A DNA stretch of 64,000 nucleotides from NCBI RefSeq assembly GCF_003858635.1, contig NZ_RQJO01000010.1, positions 124,001-188,000 on the forward strand, read 5' to 3'. Position numbers and translations under genes: made by a program. The notes beneath the pieces were generated by a model. That model had not been told where the DNA came from. It made no database searches and saw nothing but the letters and a program-made list of their open reading frames with translations. Positions 42,579-51,564 of this stretch are shown in pieces. This DNA comes from Larkinella rosea (lineage in GTDB: Bacteria > Bacteroidota > Bacteroidia > Cytophagales > Spirosomataceae). Positions within the stretch are counted from its first letter, which is position 1. Each line of letters begins with the position of its first letter.

Positions 42579-42699
42579 GTACCCACGGACTTTAGTCCGT
42601 GAGCGAATTAAGATACAATTGACAAAAGTAGCGGTCAATGCTTCGACCCTATCCAGGATAAACACGGACTAACGCCTGCGCGGCCCGGTCCGTGGGCAC
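42579..42699. repeat. REPIN-like element with two REP hairpins
   Basis: Outer arms GTACCCACGGAC (42579-42590) and GTCCGTGGGCAC (42688-42699) are inverted with one mismatch. Inside lie a hairpin CACGGACT-TT-AGTCCGTG (42584-42601) and a second pair CACGGACT (42663-42670) / GGTCCGTG (42687-42694). Related sequence occurs at 32361-32413. Confidence 0.5.
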
Positions 42700-42721
42700 A
42701 TAGCCGCAAAATAACAAAAAA

Positions 42722-42747
42722 GGCCGCTTATCCGATGGAAAGCGGCC
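42722..42747 (-). terminator. Terminator of the NifU-like gene
   Basis: GGCCGCTT (42722-42729) pairs with AAGCGGCC (42740-42747); on the minus strand a T-run follows. It lies 43 bp after the stop. Confidence 0.8.
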
Positions 42748-42789
42748 AAAAGTCTTTGCAACTCCGGACTCGAACGGTTCTGCTTATAA

Positions 42790-43056
42790 TTAAAATGCCG
42801 GGGTCAGGTTGATCGCTTCAACCCGCGAAATTTCCGGTACGGCTTTCAAAATAGCTTCTTCCAGACCAGCTTTGAACGTCATGGTTGACATGGGGCAGGA
42901 ACCGCAGGCACCGACCAGTTCCAGCCGTACCACTTTATCGCTGGTCACTTCCAGCACTTTAACATTCCCACCATCTGCTTCCAGATAAGGTCGGATGCTG
43001 TTCAATGCCTTTTCGATACGATCTACCAATATTTCGTTATCCAGTACAGTTTCCAT
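42790..43056 (-). CDS. NifU-family Fe-S scaffold protein
   Basis: 88 residues from Met 43056, a free-standing NifU C-terminal (Nfu) domain with the cluster-binding pair Cys51 and Cys54 in ACGSCPMS. It assembles or carries [4Fe-4S] clusters. The frame extends to 43152, but the extra 32 codons overlap the end of the mrp gene and are not family-like. Together with Mrp it forms an Fe-S maturation pair. Confidence 0.92.
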   Translation of the reverse strand: METVLDNEILVDRIEKALNSIRPYLEADGGNVKVLEVTSDKVVRLELVGACGSCPMSTMTFKAGLEEAILKAVPEISRVEAINLTPAF

Positions 43057-43132
43057 TCTAACGTTAGACAAGGTGGTCAAATGACTAATGGTAAAAATAC
43101 GTTTTTTCTCTCTTAAATCCAATCGAGTTGGC

Positions 43133-44242
43133 TTATTGCCGTACAATTTCAACAGGTCGGGTTTTGTCGAGGGTTGCGTTCCGAACCGAAATTTGCTGGG
43201 CCAGCGCTTCAGCCGCCGAGCGAAATGCGCCCGAGGTCACCGGATCGTTTTCGGTCACCACCGGTTTTCCTTCGTCGCCCGCTTCCCGAATACTCTGCAC
43301 GAGCGGAATCTGCCCCAATACCGGAACATCAAATTTGTCGGCCAGCAACTGGCCTCCGCCTTTCCCGAAAATATAATATTTCGAATCCGGCAATTCGGCG
43401 GGTGTAAAATACGCCATATTCTCGATTACGCCCAAAACCGGTACGTTAATTTGAGGCTGCCGGAACATCGCGAGACCTTTTGTGGCATCGGCCAGCGCAA
43501 CCTTTTGCGGAGTGGTTACAATCACCGCACCCGTAACCGGAACGGTTTGCACCAGCGTCAGGTGAATATCGCTCGTACCGGGCGGCAGATCAATCAGCAG
43601 GTAATCCAGTTCGCCCCAGTTGGTGTCACCAAAAAACTGCCGAAGAGCCTGGCTCGCCATCGGACCGCGCCAAACCACCGCATTGTCTCTCGGCGTCAGA
43701 AAACCGATCGACATCAACTTAATACCGAATTGCTGGATCGGTTGCAGCATGTTTTTGCCATTCACCTGTCCAACCGCCGGTTGCAACTCTTCCGCACCAA
43801 ACATAACCGGGATCGACGGTCCGAAAATATCCGCATCGATGATCCCGACTTTGGCCCCGGATTTATACAGCGCCACGGCTAGATTGGCGGTTACGGTCGA
43901 TTTACCGACTCCGCCTTTCCCCGACGAGATGGCAATGATGTTTTTCACGCCCGGCAAAACCGGTGTATTGAATCGTGTCGAACTGACATCAGCCGTCAGG
44001 TTCACAATCACTTCGATATCCGGGCCAATATGGGTGTGAATGGCGTCGACACAACGTTTGCGAATCAGTTCTTTTAACGGACAGGCCGGGGTGGTGAGAA
44101 CCACCGTAAACCGCACCTGATCAATTCCTAATTCAATGTCTTTTACCATGTTGAGCGTAACCAAATCGCGCTTCAAGTCCGGTTCTTCGACGTGCCCGAG
44201 GGCATTTAATACAGATTCTTTCGTGAGTTTATACGTTGACAT
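43133..44242 (-). CDS. Mrp/NBP35-type Fe-S cluster carrier ATPase
   Basis: 369 residues: N-terminal MIP18/DUF59 domain (1-85) with PACPL, then a deviant-Walker P-loop ATPase with SSGKGGVGKST near 106-116, DADIFGPSIP and DLPPGTSD. The C-terminal CxxC that binds the bridging cluster in many Mrp proteins is not present: the position reads ENMAYFTPAELP. Such versions occur in Bacteroidota. The nifU-like gene follows 76 bp downstream. Confidence 0.92.
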   Translation of the reverse strand: MSTYKLTKESVLNALGHVEEPDLKRDLVTLNMVKDIELGIDQVRFTVVLTTPACPLKELIRKRCVDAIHTHIGPDIEVIVNLTADVSSTRFNTPVLPGVKNIIAISSGKGGVGKSTVTANLAVALYKSGAKVGIIDADIFGPSIPVMFGAEELQPAVGQVNGKNMLQPIQQFGIKLMSIGFLTPRDNAVVWRGPMASQALRQFFGDTNWGELDYLLIDLPPGTSDIHLTLVQTVPVTGAVIVTTPQKVALADATKGLAMFRQPQINVPVLGVIENMAYFTPAELPDSKYYIFGKGGGQLLADKFDVPVLGQIPLVQSIREAGDEGKPVVTENDPVTSGAFRSAAEALAQQISVRNATLDKTRPVEIVRQ

Positions 44243-44271
44243 AAGTACGGGTCTGATGGGTAAACAGCGAA

Positions 44272-45285
44272 TCAGGCGGCCTGGTTCGCGCCGGGGTCAA
44301 TCGTTTTGAAAGCCCGCAACCGGCGTTCAACGTCCATTTTTTCCGGTGCAACATCGGCTTTTGCGGAAACTGCTTCCAGTTGTTTCAGCAAATTTTCCAA
44401 AAACCGCCGGTGCGATTCCGATCCTTCGTGAAAAGGTCGATGCGACAACGCCTTCCGGATTTGCTGCCATTCGGTTATGAAAGTGCGAAGTTCGGCATCA
44501 AATGCGCATTCGGCAAACTTTTCAAAAATATAGGTTTCGGCAACGGCATTGGGATGAATCAGATCGGCTTCGTAAAACCGGTAATCGCGCAGATCATCCA
44601 CCATAATCTCGTAGGCCGGGAAATAATGCACCTGATCGTGCCAGATCGTCAAATCATGGCTAATGGCCCTTAAAACGGCCTTACTGACCTGATTCAGTGA
44701 CAATGAATCTTTGGTATGACGCACCGGACTAACCGTCAGCAGCATCTGCACCTTCGGATTGACACGTTTCAGTTTTTTCACAAGCTCAGTCAAAACCGCC
44801 TGCGTGTGTTCGTACGTATACAGGTATTTTTCAAACAGAAAACCGGGCATTTTCTGGCAGTTCGCCACGACTTTACCGGTTTCGAGGTGGCGGTACACCA
44901 TCGCCGTTCCCAGTGTCAGAATCAGCCAATCGGCTTTTCGCATGGCCGAACCGGTTTGGGTCAAGCTATCCGTCAGTCGCTGGTGCAGTTCGTCGCGGCT
45001 GCGGCCCCAGAGTGAGGAATGAAAATCGTAATGAAACCACAAACCGTCGCGCTCAACGTACAGAGCCGGGTCCGGTTCGGAGCCCTCGACAGCCGCCAGC
45101 AGGAGTTTGGCGATGGATACCGGATTGAACAGCGTCCCGAATGGATTGCTCAATACCTTGACTTTATTATCGATCAATTGGCGCCCCAACACCTCGGCAA
45201 AGCACGAGCCAATGGTCACGATCCGGGCGTCGGGCCGGATCAAAGCCGGTAGTTTTTCCGGCGATAGTTCAGTACGAAAGTCCAT
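44272..45285 (-). CDS. GSCFA domain-containing protein
   Basis: 337 residues. The name-giving GSCFA (residues about 26-30) and later LTLGTA, LTVSPVRHTKDSL and HPNAVAE motifs are all present. GSCFA proteins are predicted SGNH/GDSL-like hydrolases with no proven substrate. It is followed by mrp after 29 bp, so GSCFA-mrp-nifU are probably one operon. Confidence 0.92.
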   Translation of the reverse strand: MDFRTELSPEKLPALIRPDARIVTIGSCFAEVLGRQLIDNKVKVLSNPFGTLFNPVSIAKLLLAAVEGSEPDPALYVERDGLWFHYDFHSSLWGRSRDELHQRLTDSLTQTGSAMRKADWLILTLGTAMVYRHLETGKVVANCQKMPGFLFEKYLYTYEHTQAVLTELVKKLKRVNPKVQMLLTVSPVRHTKDSLSLNQVSKAVLRAISHDLTIWHDQVHYFPAYEIMVDDLRDYRFYEADLIHPNAVAETYIFEKFAECAFDAELRTFITEWQQIRKALSHRPFHEGSESHRRFLENLLKQLEAVSAKADVAPEKMDVERRLRAFKTIDPGANQAA

Positions 45286-45302
45286 GTATTGATAACAAAA
45301 AA

Positions 45303-45326
45303 GCGGTTCGAAAAAGTCCGAACCGC
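45303..45326 (-). terminator. Terminator of the S6-S18-L9 operon
   Basis: GCGGTTCG (45303-45310) pairs with CGAACCGC (45319-45326), followed on the minus strand by T6. Confidence 0.85.
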
Positions 45327-45367
45327 CTTAAATTATTTCATAAGCTAACGCACTGTGAATCAATAAA

Positions 45368-45811
45368 TTATTCAGCCGCAACGACATCAAACTTGATGGT
45401 TTGCTTCACGTCTTTGTGCAGGTTGACAATGGCGTTGTACGTCCCCAGAACTTTGGCTTCGTCGATGGTGATTTTCTTCCGATCGATGTCGAATCCTTTT
45501 TCTTTCAGGGCATCTGCAACCTGCGTATTGGTAACGCGACCAAAGATTTTTCCACTCTCACCCGCTTTGGCCAGGATCGTCAACGGCTGCTGACTGATGG
45601 CTTCGGCCAGGGCCAGCGCGTCGTTCTTGGTTTTTTCGGCTTTGTGAGCAGCCTGACGAATGTTTTCGGCAACCACTTTTTTATTTGATTCCGTTGCCAT
45701 GACAGCAAAGCCTTGCGGAATCAGGTAATTACGGCCATAGCCGGGTTTTACGTCAACGGTGTCGTTCTTAAAACCCAGTCCGGCGATGTCGGTTTTCAGT
45801 ATGATTTGCAT
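45368..45811 (-). CDS. rplI: 50S ribosomal protein L9
   Basis: 147 residues, usual length. N-terminal rRNA-binding domain with GYGRNYLIPQGFAVMAT, long connecting helix and C-terminal domain. Last gene of the rpsF-rpsR-rplI operon; a palindromic simple-sequence region separates it from rpsR, and a terminator follows. Confidence 0.97.
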   Translation of the reverse strand: MQIILKTDIAGLGFKNDTVDVKPGYGRNYLIPQGFAVMATESNKKVVAENIRQAAHKAEKTKNDALALAEAISQQPLTILAKAGESGKIFGRVTNTQVADALKEKGFDIDRKKITIDEAKVLGTYNAIVNLHKDVKQTIKFDVVAAE

Positions 45812-45831
45812 GATATGAATGAGTTTTCAGT

Positions 45832-45925
45832 TCATGGCATACGGTTTTCGGTATACGGTATACGGTTTCCAAACAAGCAGAACAATCGTAAACCATAAAC
45901 TGTAATCCGTAAACCGTAAACTTAT
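45832..45925. repeat. Simple-sequence imperfect inverted repeat between rpsR and rplI
   Basis: Iterated CATACGG/TATACGGTTT on the left and GTAAACCATAAACTGTAATCCGTAAACCGTAAAC-type units on the right, in opposite sense, so the transcript can fold into a long imperfect hairpin within the ribosomal operon. Confidence 0.6.
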
Positions 45926-46173
45926 TTCAGAGAATCGCCTACGTATGGTAACAAAGCGAGGTGACGGGCGCGTTTAACGGCCTGACCCACTTTGCGTTGG
46001 AATTTCAGACTCGTACCGGTGATCCGGCGTGGCAGAATTTTGCCCTGCTCGTTCAACAGTTTCAACAGAAAGTTAGGATCCTTGTAATCAATGTACTTGA
46101 TACCGGATTTTTTGAAACGGCAGTATTTCTTGCGGTTTTCGTTTTTGCTAACGGGTTCGTTCTGCAGGCTCAT
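45922..46173 (-). CDS. rpsR: 30S ribosomal protein S18
   Basis: 83 residues with the S18 core: [30 protein letters not shown] and the basic [11 protein letters not shown] tail. Binds 16S rRNA in the platform next to S6. Starts two bases after rpsF ends. Confidence 0.97.
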   Translation of the reverse strand: MSLQNEPVSKNENRKKYCRFKKSGIKYIDYKDPNFLLKLLNEQGKILPRRITGTSLKFQRKVGQAVKRARHLALLPYVGDSLK

Positions 46174-46175
46174 GA

Positions 46176-46556
46176 TTATTTCTCCTCTCCAGCTTTTTCA
46201 GTTTGTTGTTTGCTTTTTCCCAGTTGTCCTTTCCGACGACGCTCGTTGTACGCAATGGCGTGCTTATCGAGCACGGTCGTCAGGTGGCGAATAACCCGCT
46301 CATCACGACGGAACTCCACATCCAGTGCTTCAGGAACTTTCGTTTCCGACGTAAACTCGACCAGGAAATAGTAACCTGTGTTTTTGTGCTGAATCGGGTA
46401 CGCGAGTTTGCGCAGGCCCATACTCTCTTCGTTTACAATTTCCGCGCCGTTATCGGTCAATACTTTGCGGAACTTGTCGACAGTGTCCTTTATCTGAGCT
46501 TCAGATAAAACGGGAGTTAAAATGAACACCGTCTCATAGTTCTTTGTGAACTGCAT
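46176..46556 (-). CDS. rpsF: 30S ribosomal protein S6
   Basis: 126 residues. Ferredoxin-like fold with [34 protein letters not shown] and DERVIRHL motifs, and a charged C-terminal tail. First gene of the S6-S18-L9 operon; ssb, which sits between rpsF and rpsR in many bacteria, is absent here. Confidence 0.97.
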   Translation of the reverse strand: MQFTKNYETVFILTPVLSEAQIKDTVDKFRKVLTDNGAEIVNEESMGLRKLAYPIQHKNTGYYFLVEFTSETKVPEALDVEFRRDERVIRHLTTVLDKHAIAYNERRRKGQLGKSKQQTEKAGEEK

Positions 46557-46597
46557 GACAATTGTGTTAAATGGATAATGATTTCAAAATGAGGACG

Positions 46598-46605
46598 CAA
46601 AGGTA
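46598..46605 (-). promoter_or_regulatory. Promoter -7 box of the ribosomal operon
   Basis: Minus strand TACCTTTG (46605-46598), a perfect TAnnTTTG 42 bp upstream of rpsF. Confidence 0.55.
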
Positions 46606-46692
46606 AATAAAAAGGAGGAAATGAGAAAGGGCCGATCGGTTTTTTTTAAACCTTATTCCCATCCTCCTTTCCTCCTTTCTTGCTCTCCTCCC

Positions 46693-47637
46693 CTACTTCA
46701 CGGTAAATTCGCCCTGCCCGATTTTAAATCCTTCCGAATACAGCTCGATCAGGTGGGTGCCTTCTTTAAGCGGAATATTGCCCCGGCCATACACAAACGC
46801 GACCTGCTGCCCCGAATTGTCGTATGTAACGGTTTGCTTTGCGGTATAGACCATTTCCTGGCCATTAAAAATGAACTGCCCGGAACCCGTAGCCATGTCC
46901 GAAATCACTGAACCGCTGGGATCCAGAATCCGGAGAAAAATCTCTTTTTCGTTCAACTGCGCCAATGGATTCGTGCCTAACCGAAACGCAATCTTAATTT
47001 TCTCGATGCGCCGGGCCCGGTATTCGCCCCCGTCACTTTCTTTCCCGCGTCGATTGATGGCGTTAACCACCAGATTTTCAGCTTTCAGCGCCGACGCCAG
47101 CGTAACTTTTTCGGCCAGTTCCCGGTTTTTTTCTGCAATGTTACTAACCGTGTCATTCAGTGCCTGTCGCTCATTTTTCAGGCTCGTATTTTCTTCTGTC
47201 AGTGTCTGATTTTGTGAAGTAAGAATGCTGTTTTCTTCCTTTAACCGACCAATTTCCTTGTCTTTTTCATCTAGAATGGAGAGGTATTCCTTGATTTTTG
47301 CATCGTATTTTTTGATGTCAAAAGCCGCCACATTCCGCAAATTTCGTTTGTCAGCTTCCAATTGTTCTTTTACCTTCAGCAGGGAATCGACGCGGCCGCC
47401 CAGCGACTGGATTTCGGAAATTTTGGCATCCAGCTGCGTTGAAATGGAATCAAGACGGGTCTTGGTCACCAGCATTTCCTGGGTTTTGTCAGTCAGCGTC
47501 GTTTGCTGGGTTTTATTGGTTTGCCGCTCCTGATAATAGAAATAGAGCAGCAGCAAATTCAGGGCGGCCAGAATCCCTAATGCCACTAATAAGTAATTTT
47601 TACGGTTATTACGTCGGTCCTGGTTATACGACTCCAT
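46693..47637 (-). CDS. Membrane-anchored coiled-coil protein
   Basis: 314 residues. A basic N-terminus (residues 1-13), one transmembrane helix (about 15-33), then a long coiled coil (about 40-185) rich in Gln/Lys/Glu heptads, and a C-terminal beta-rich domain (about 200-314) with YGRGNIPLKEG. Type II topology is likely, with coiled coil and beta domain in the periplasm. Not a known family; related proteins are often mislabelled as SMC-like because of the coiled coil. Confidence 0.8.
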   Translation of the reverse strand: MESYNQDRRNNRKNYLLVALGILAALNLLLLYFYYQERQTNKTQQTTLTDKTQEMLVTKTRLDSISTQLDAKISEIQSLGGRVDSLLKVKEQLEADKRNLRNVAAFDIKKYDAKIKEYLSILDEKDKEIGRLKEENSILTSQNQTLTEENTSLKNERQALNDTVSNIAEKNRELAEKVTLASALKAENLVVNAINRRGKESDGGEYRARRIEKIKIAFRLGTNPLAQLNEKEIFLRILDPSGSVISDMATGSGQFIFNGQEMVYTAKQTVTYDNSGQQVAFVYGRGNIPLKEGTHLIELYSEGFKIGQGEFTVK

Positions 47638-47773
47638 GGATAAGTATTACTTAATTTGATTCATGTTATTTGGCGTAAAGTAAGGGTTTCCCGCCCTTTT
47701 TTCAATAAAACACCGCATTATTTTCCATCCGTACCAAGCAAATCAGCTTCGGAAGGAATCCGGTTGCATCCGC

Positions 47774-47781
47774 TATCTTTG
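47774..47781 (+). promoter_or_regulatory. -7 box of the yggS-like gene
   Basis: TATCTTTG, a perfect TAnnTTTG, 24 bp before ATG 47805. It lies upstream of a TTG that would lengthen the frame by five codons. Confidence 0.5.
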
Positions 47782-47804
47782 CGCAAAAATTGAGTAATCA
47801 GACA

Positions 47805-48467
47805 ATGACAATTGCCACGAACATCCGTCAGATCGAAAGCCAACTTCCCGAAAAAACCCGGCTGATTGCCGTTACCAAAACCAAACCCGTCGAACTCCTC
47901 CGGGAAGCCTACGACGCCGGCTGCCGTTTTTTTGGTGAAAATAAAGTACAGGAAATGGTTGATAAACAACCCCTGCTCCCAGCCGACATCCAATGGCACC
48001 TGATCGGTCATTTGCAAACCAATAAGGTCAAGTACATGGCTTCGTTTGTGAGCCTGATTCACTCCGTCGATAGTCTGAAAGTGCTTCAGGAGATCAATAA
48101 ACAAGCGGCTAAACATGATCGCATCATCGACTGCCTGCTCCAGATTCATATTGCCCGGGAAGAGACGAAGTTTGGTTTCGATGAACCGGAAGTTGAAGCT
48201 TTCCTCCAGTCTCCGGAACTAGCGAAACTGACACATATCCGGATTGTAGGTCTGATGGGCATGGCAAGTAACACGGACGATGAAACCCAGATTCGTCAGG
48301 AGTTTCGCAGTCTCAAGCAGCTTTTTGACCGGCTAAGCGATTTTCAACGGTCCAACGTCCAGTTCCGGGAACTTTCGATGGGCATGAGCGGGGATTATTT
48401 GATCGCAATTGAAGAAGGCAGTACGATGGTCCGGGTTGGAAGTGCGATATTTGGGACTCGAAACTGA
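47805..48467 (+). CDS. YggS/PROSC-family PLP-binding protein
   Basis: 220 residues. PLP Lys25 in IAVTKTK, then FGENKVQEM, WHLIGHLQTNK, IHSVDS and a C-terminal LSMGMSGDY.AIEEGSTMVRVGSAIFG, all typical of the YggS family. These PLP homeostasis proteins have alanine-racemase-like fold type III without known catalysis. ATG 47805 is taken as start. The DUF423 gene follows after 13 bp. Confidence 0.92.
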   Translation: MTIATNIRQIESQLPEKTRLIAVTKTKPVELLREAYDAGCRFFGENKVQEMVDKQPLLPADIQWHLIGHLQTNKVKYMASFVSLIHSVDSLKVLQEINKQAAKHDRIIDCLLQIHIAREETKFGFDEPEVEAFLQSPELAKLTHIRIVGLMGMASNTDDETQIRQEFRSLKQLFDRLSDFQRSNVQFRELSMGMSGDYLIAIEEGSTMVRVGSAIFGTRN

Positions 48468-48480
48468 TCAAACGGCAATC

Positions 48481-48867
48481 ATGCATCCATTCTTTTTACA
48501 ATCCGGCGCCATTCTGGGCTTTCTGGGCGTTTCACTCGGCGCGTTCGGCGCCCATGCCTTCCGGGCCATGCTCGAACTCTCGAAGCGAACCGACACGTTC
48601 GAAACCGCCGTCAAATACCAGTTTTACCACGCGCTGGCGCTCATTGCCATCGGAATTTTGCTGCAGTTACCCGCCACGTCGGCGGCTTCGGCCAAATATT
48701 ATTCGTGGGCTGGCTACGGCTTTTTGCTTGGCGTCGTTATTTTTAGCGGATCGCTGTACGCCATCTGCTTTACCGGAATCACCAGATTCGGGGCCGTTGC
48801 ACCCATTGGCGGGTTATGCATGCTGGCCGGCTGGATACTGTTGTTGATCGGAGGATTAAAAAGCTGA
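48481..48867 (+). CDS. DUF423 (YgdD-like) membrane protein
   Basis: 128 residues with four transmembrane helices. The GAFGAHAFR motif near 21-29 and YHALALIAIG are family hallmarks; no function is established. The frame is open upstream to 48409 but overlaps yggS; ATG 48481 fits the family start. Confidence 0.9.
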   Translation: MHPFFLQSGAILGFLGVSLGAFGAHAFRAMLELSKRTDTFETAVKYQFYHALALIAIGILLQLPATSAASAKYYSWAGYGFLLGVVIFSGSLYAICFTGITRFGAVAPIGGLCMLAGWILLLIGGLKS

Positions 48868-48940
48868 AAATTTGTCAGTAAAATACATGTTTGCTAAGGC
48901 ATCATTGCTATTCCTGACCACGTTTCACCAAATCATGCGT

Positions 48941-49345
48941 ATGAAACTTGTAAATAGTAGTATAAGTCTGGCGGTTTTATTGGCAGGCGGGCTGGTATTG
49001 TCTGCTTTACGCCCGGCAATTTCCCGCACAATGGCAAACGCCGTGATGGGGGCCGATTCGGTAAAACATGATCCCAATACCGGTTTGGTCGCTGACGAAC
49101 ACCTGACACTCGTGGTTGCTCAGTGCACGGCCTGTCATTCGAGCAAACTGATCCTGCAAAACCGGTTTACGCGGGATGGCTGGAAGGAGAAAATCCGCTG
49201 GATGCAACGCACGCAAAAGCTCTGGGATCTGGGCGAAACCGAGCCGGTTATTCTCGATTACCTCGTAAAACACTACGGGCCTGAGCAAAAAACGTTTGAT
49301 GGTCGGCGAAAACCGCTACCGGCCATTCAGTGGTACAAATTATAA
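48941..49345 (+). CDS. Periplasmic monohaem cytochrome c-like protein
   Basis: 134 residues from ATG 48941 (48935 also possible). Hydrophobic signal segment (about 8-25), then a single haem site CTACH with Cys62, Cys65 and His66, followed by FTRDGWKEKIRWMQRTQKLWDLG, as in small cytochrome subunits of periplasmic sulfite/aldehyde-type oxidoreductases. Partner enzyme is not in view. The sixth haem ligand is not evident. Confidence 0.8.
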   Translation: MKLVNSSISLAVLLAGGLVLSALRPAISRTMANAVMGADSVKHDPNTGLVADEHLTLVVAQCTACHSSKLILQNRFTRDGWKEKIRWMQRTQKLWDLGETEPVILDYLVKHYGPEQKTFDGRRKPLPAIQWYKL

Positions 49346-49350
49346 AGCCG

Positions 49351-50013
49351 ATGAAAAAAAACGCTTATCACTATCTTTTCGGACAGGATACGCTCTATCA
49401 GGCCGTTGACCCGGAACCGGTTTTGAAAAAACAGCCGGTACGGGAACAGCCGCCGATCGAGCCGGAACCCGTTGTTGAACAAGCGTTTATTGAATCCGAA
49501 TCCACTCCCATCGTTTCGGTCGAACCAGCAGAACCGGAAATTATTCAGCCCGTTGTTCTGGCTGACCCAACACCGCCCGCCGTAGCTCCAATCGAACCCG
49601 CTTCAACGCTGACTCCAATTCCGGCCAACCAGGTGCCTGAATCCAGGCCAGCGATTGAAAAGCCCAAAGTGCTGATTCTGATCGATGAAGAACTCACGCC
49701 CGGCGAGCTGATCTTCCTCGAAAACATCCTGAAAGCCATTCAGCTGAACCTCAACGACATTGACATTCTGAATCTGGCGGGTTCGGGTCTTGTCGATTTC
49801 CATGCGGTTTTGGAAAACAAGGTTCTCCATCATTTCATCTCGTTTGGCGTTCCTTTCAAAACGATTCACCTCAACCTGCAGATGGATCGCTACGATCCCA
49901 TCCGGATTTTTGGCATTACGTTTCTGCTCGCCGATCCGCTTTCGGCCATCGAAGCCGACTCGAAATTGAAACGGAAATTGTGGGAGGTTCTGAAAAAAGT
50001 ATTTTTGGATTAA
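49351..50013 (+). CDS. Hypothetical protein with Pro/Glu-rich N-terminal half
   Basis: 220 residues from ATG 49351. Residues about 20-105 are Pro/Glu/Val-rich and probably disordered. The C-terminal 110 residues form an alpha/beta domain with KVLILIDEELTPGELIFLENILKAIQLN and FHAVLE... strands. Conserved in style with unnamed Cytophagales proteins; I cannot assign a role. It follows the cytochrome gene by five bases. Confidence 0.7.
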   Translation: MKKNAYHYLFGQDTLYQAVDPEPVLKKQPVREQPPIEPEPVVEQAFIESESTPIVSVEPAEPEIIQPVVLADPTPPAVAPIEPASTLTPIPANQVPESRPAIEKPKVLILIDEELTPGELIFLENILKAIQLNLNDIDILNLAGSGLVDFHAVLENKVLHHFISFGVPFKTIHLNLQMDRYDPIRIFGITFLLADPLSAIEADSKLKRKLWEVLKKVFLD

Positions 50014-50106
50014 TTCAAAAAATGGCTTTTATTTAGGTAACTATCCTGAATTCCAACGCAGCGGGGCACGGTTTTGTACTTTTCCCGTTTCTTTTTCTAC
50101 TTCAAT

Positions 50107-51462
50107 ATGGTCGAATCTTCTACAGGTTCTGCGCCCGTTCAGTCGGACGAAGCGGGAAGTCAACCCGGATTACGGAAAGTGATTACAACGGCGCAGTTGT
50201 GGTCCATCGCCGTGGGCATGGTGATTTCGGGCGAATATTTCGGCTGGAACTACGGCTGGGCCGTTGCCGGAACCATCGGTTTTCTAGTGGCAACCCTGCT
50301 AGTGACGATCATGTACCTGGCTTTTATTTTCAGTTACACCGAACTGACCACGTCCATTCCGGATGCAGGCGGTCCCTTTACCTACGCCAAACGCGCTTTC
50401 GGATCAACAGCAGCGTTCATTGCCGGTTTTGCTACGCTCGTCGATTTTCTGATGTCTCCGCCCGCCATTGCAGCTGCGCTCGGGGCCTACGCCAATTTTC
50501 TCAATCCTTCGCTGCCGGTTTTGGGCGTTGCCATTGCCACCTACGTTGTTTTCATCACCATCAACATATTGGGAATCAAGGAATCTGCCAATTTTTCGAT
50601 GATCGTTACGGTTTTGGCGGTGGTCGAATTGCTGGTTTTTATGGCGTTGGTAGCACCGGCGTACGAAACCAAAAATCTGGTTGCCCATAACGAATCGTTC
50701 GGAGTTGGTGGGGTGTTTGCCGCCTTACCGTTCGCCGTCTGGTTTTACCTGGCCATCGAAGGTGTTGCGATGGTGGCTGAGGAGGTCAAAAATCCGAAGA
50801 AGACCATTCCGCGCGGGTATTTATTGAGCATCGGAACACTGGTTTTTCTGGCGCTTGGTACTATGTTACTCACGGCCGGTGCCGGTGACTGGCGGTTATT
50901 GAGCAAAATCGATTATCCCCTTCCTGAAACACTGGCAATGGTACTGGGCCGCAACAGTCCGTGGTCAAAAGTGTTTGCCAGCCTGGGCTTATTCGGCCTG
51001 ATCGCATCGTTTCACTGCAACACCATCGGGTATTCGCGGCAAATTTTTGCGCTCGCCCGCAGCGGTTATCTGCCCGGTTTTCTGTCCACCGTCAACCGCC
51101 GGTTTCAAACTCCGCATTGGGCACTCATTGGTGGCGGCATGATCGGGGTAATTGCGTTATTATCCGGCACAACCGGCGATATCATCATTCTGTCGGCGCT
51201 CGGTGCTGTCGTGATGTACATCAGCAGCATGGTGTGTCTGTTTCAGTTACGCCGGAAAGAACCGAACCTCGAACGGCCGTTTATCGCTCCTTTCTATCCG
51301 TACGTCCCCGCCATCGCACTGATTTTGTCCGGCGTCTGTCTCGTTGCCATCGTTTACTACAACCTGTGGCTGAGTCTGATTTTTGCCGGGTTACTGGTGA
51401 TTTCGCTGCTTCTGTTCCGACTCGTGAATCCCCGTTTGGCTGATACGTCCCCGGTTCGTTAA
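50107..51462 (+). CDS. Ethanolamine permease-type APC transporter
   Basis: 451 residues with about twelve helices. The opening WSIAVGMVISGEYFGWNYGW is distinctive of the ethanolamine permease branch of the amino acid-polyamine-organocation superfamily; later PDAGGPFTYAKRAFG fits APC TM motifs. No ethanolamine ammonia-lyase (eutBC) genes lie nearby, so substrate assignment is by family only. ATG 50107 is used rather than an upstream TTG. Confidence 0.85.
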   Translation: MVESSTGSAPVQSDEAGSQPGLRKVITTAQLWSIAVGMVISGEYFGWNYGWAVAGTIGFLVATLLVTIMYLAFIFSYTELTTSIPDAGGPFTYAKRAFGSTAAFIAGFATLVDFLMSPPAIAAALGAYANFLNPSLPVLGVAIATYVVFITINILGIKESANFSMIVTVLAVVELLVFMALVAPAYETKNLVAHNESFGVGGVFAALPFAVWFYLAIEGVAMVAEEVKNPKKTIPRGYLLSIGTLVFLALGTMLLTAGAGDWRLLSKIDYPLPETLAMVLGRNSPWSKVFASLGLFGLIASFHCNTIGYSRQIFALARSGYLPGFLSTVNRRFQTPHWALIGGGMIGVIALLSGTTGDIIILSALGAVVMYISSMVCLFQLRRKEPNLERPFIAPFYPYVPAIALILSGVCLVAIVYYNLWLSLIFAGLLVISLLLFRLVNPRLADTSPVR

Positions 51463-51564
51463 CCAAAACCGCCGAACCATTCAGAAAAACCGTTTGTTGC
51501 ACAATATAATGCCGGTTCGACCGGTTTTTATTCAACACCTGATGCAGGTCGTTACCGATCCGAT

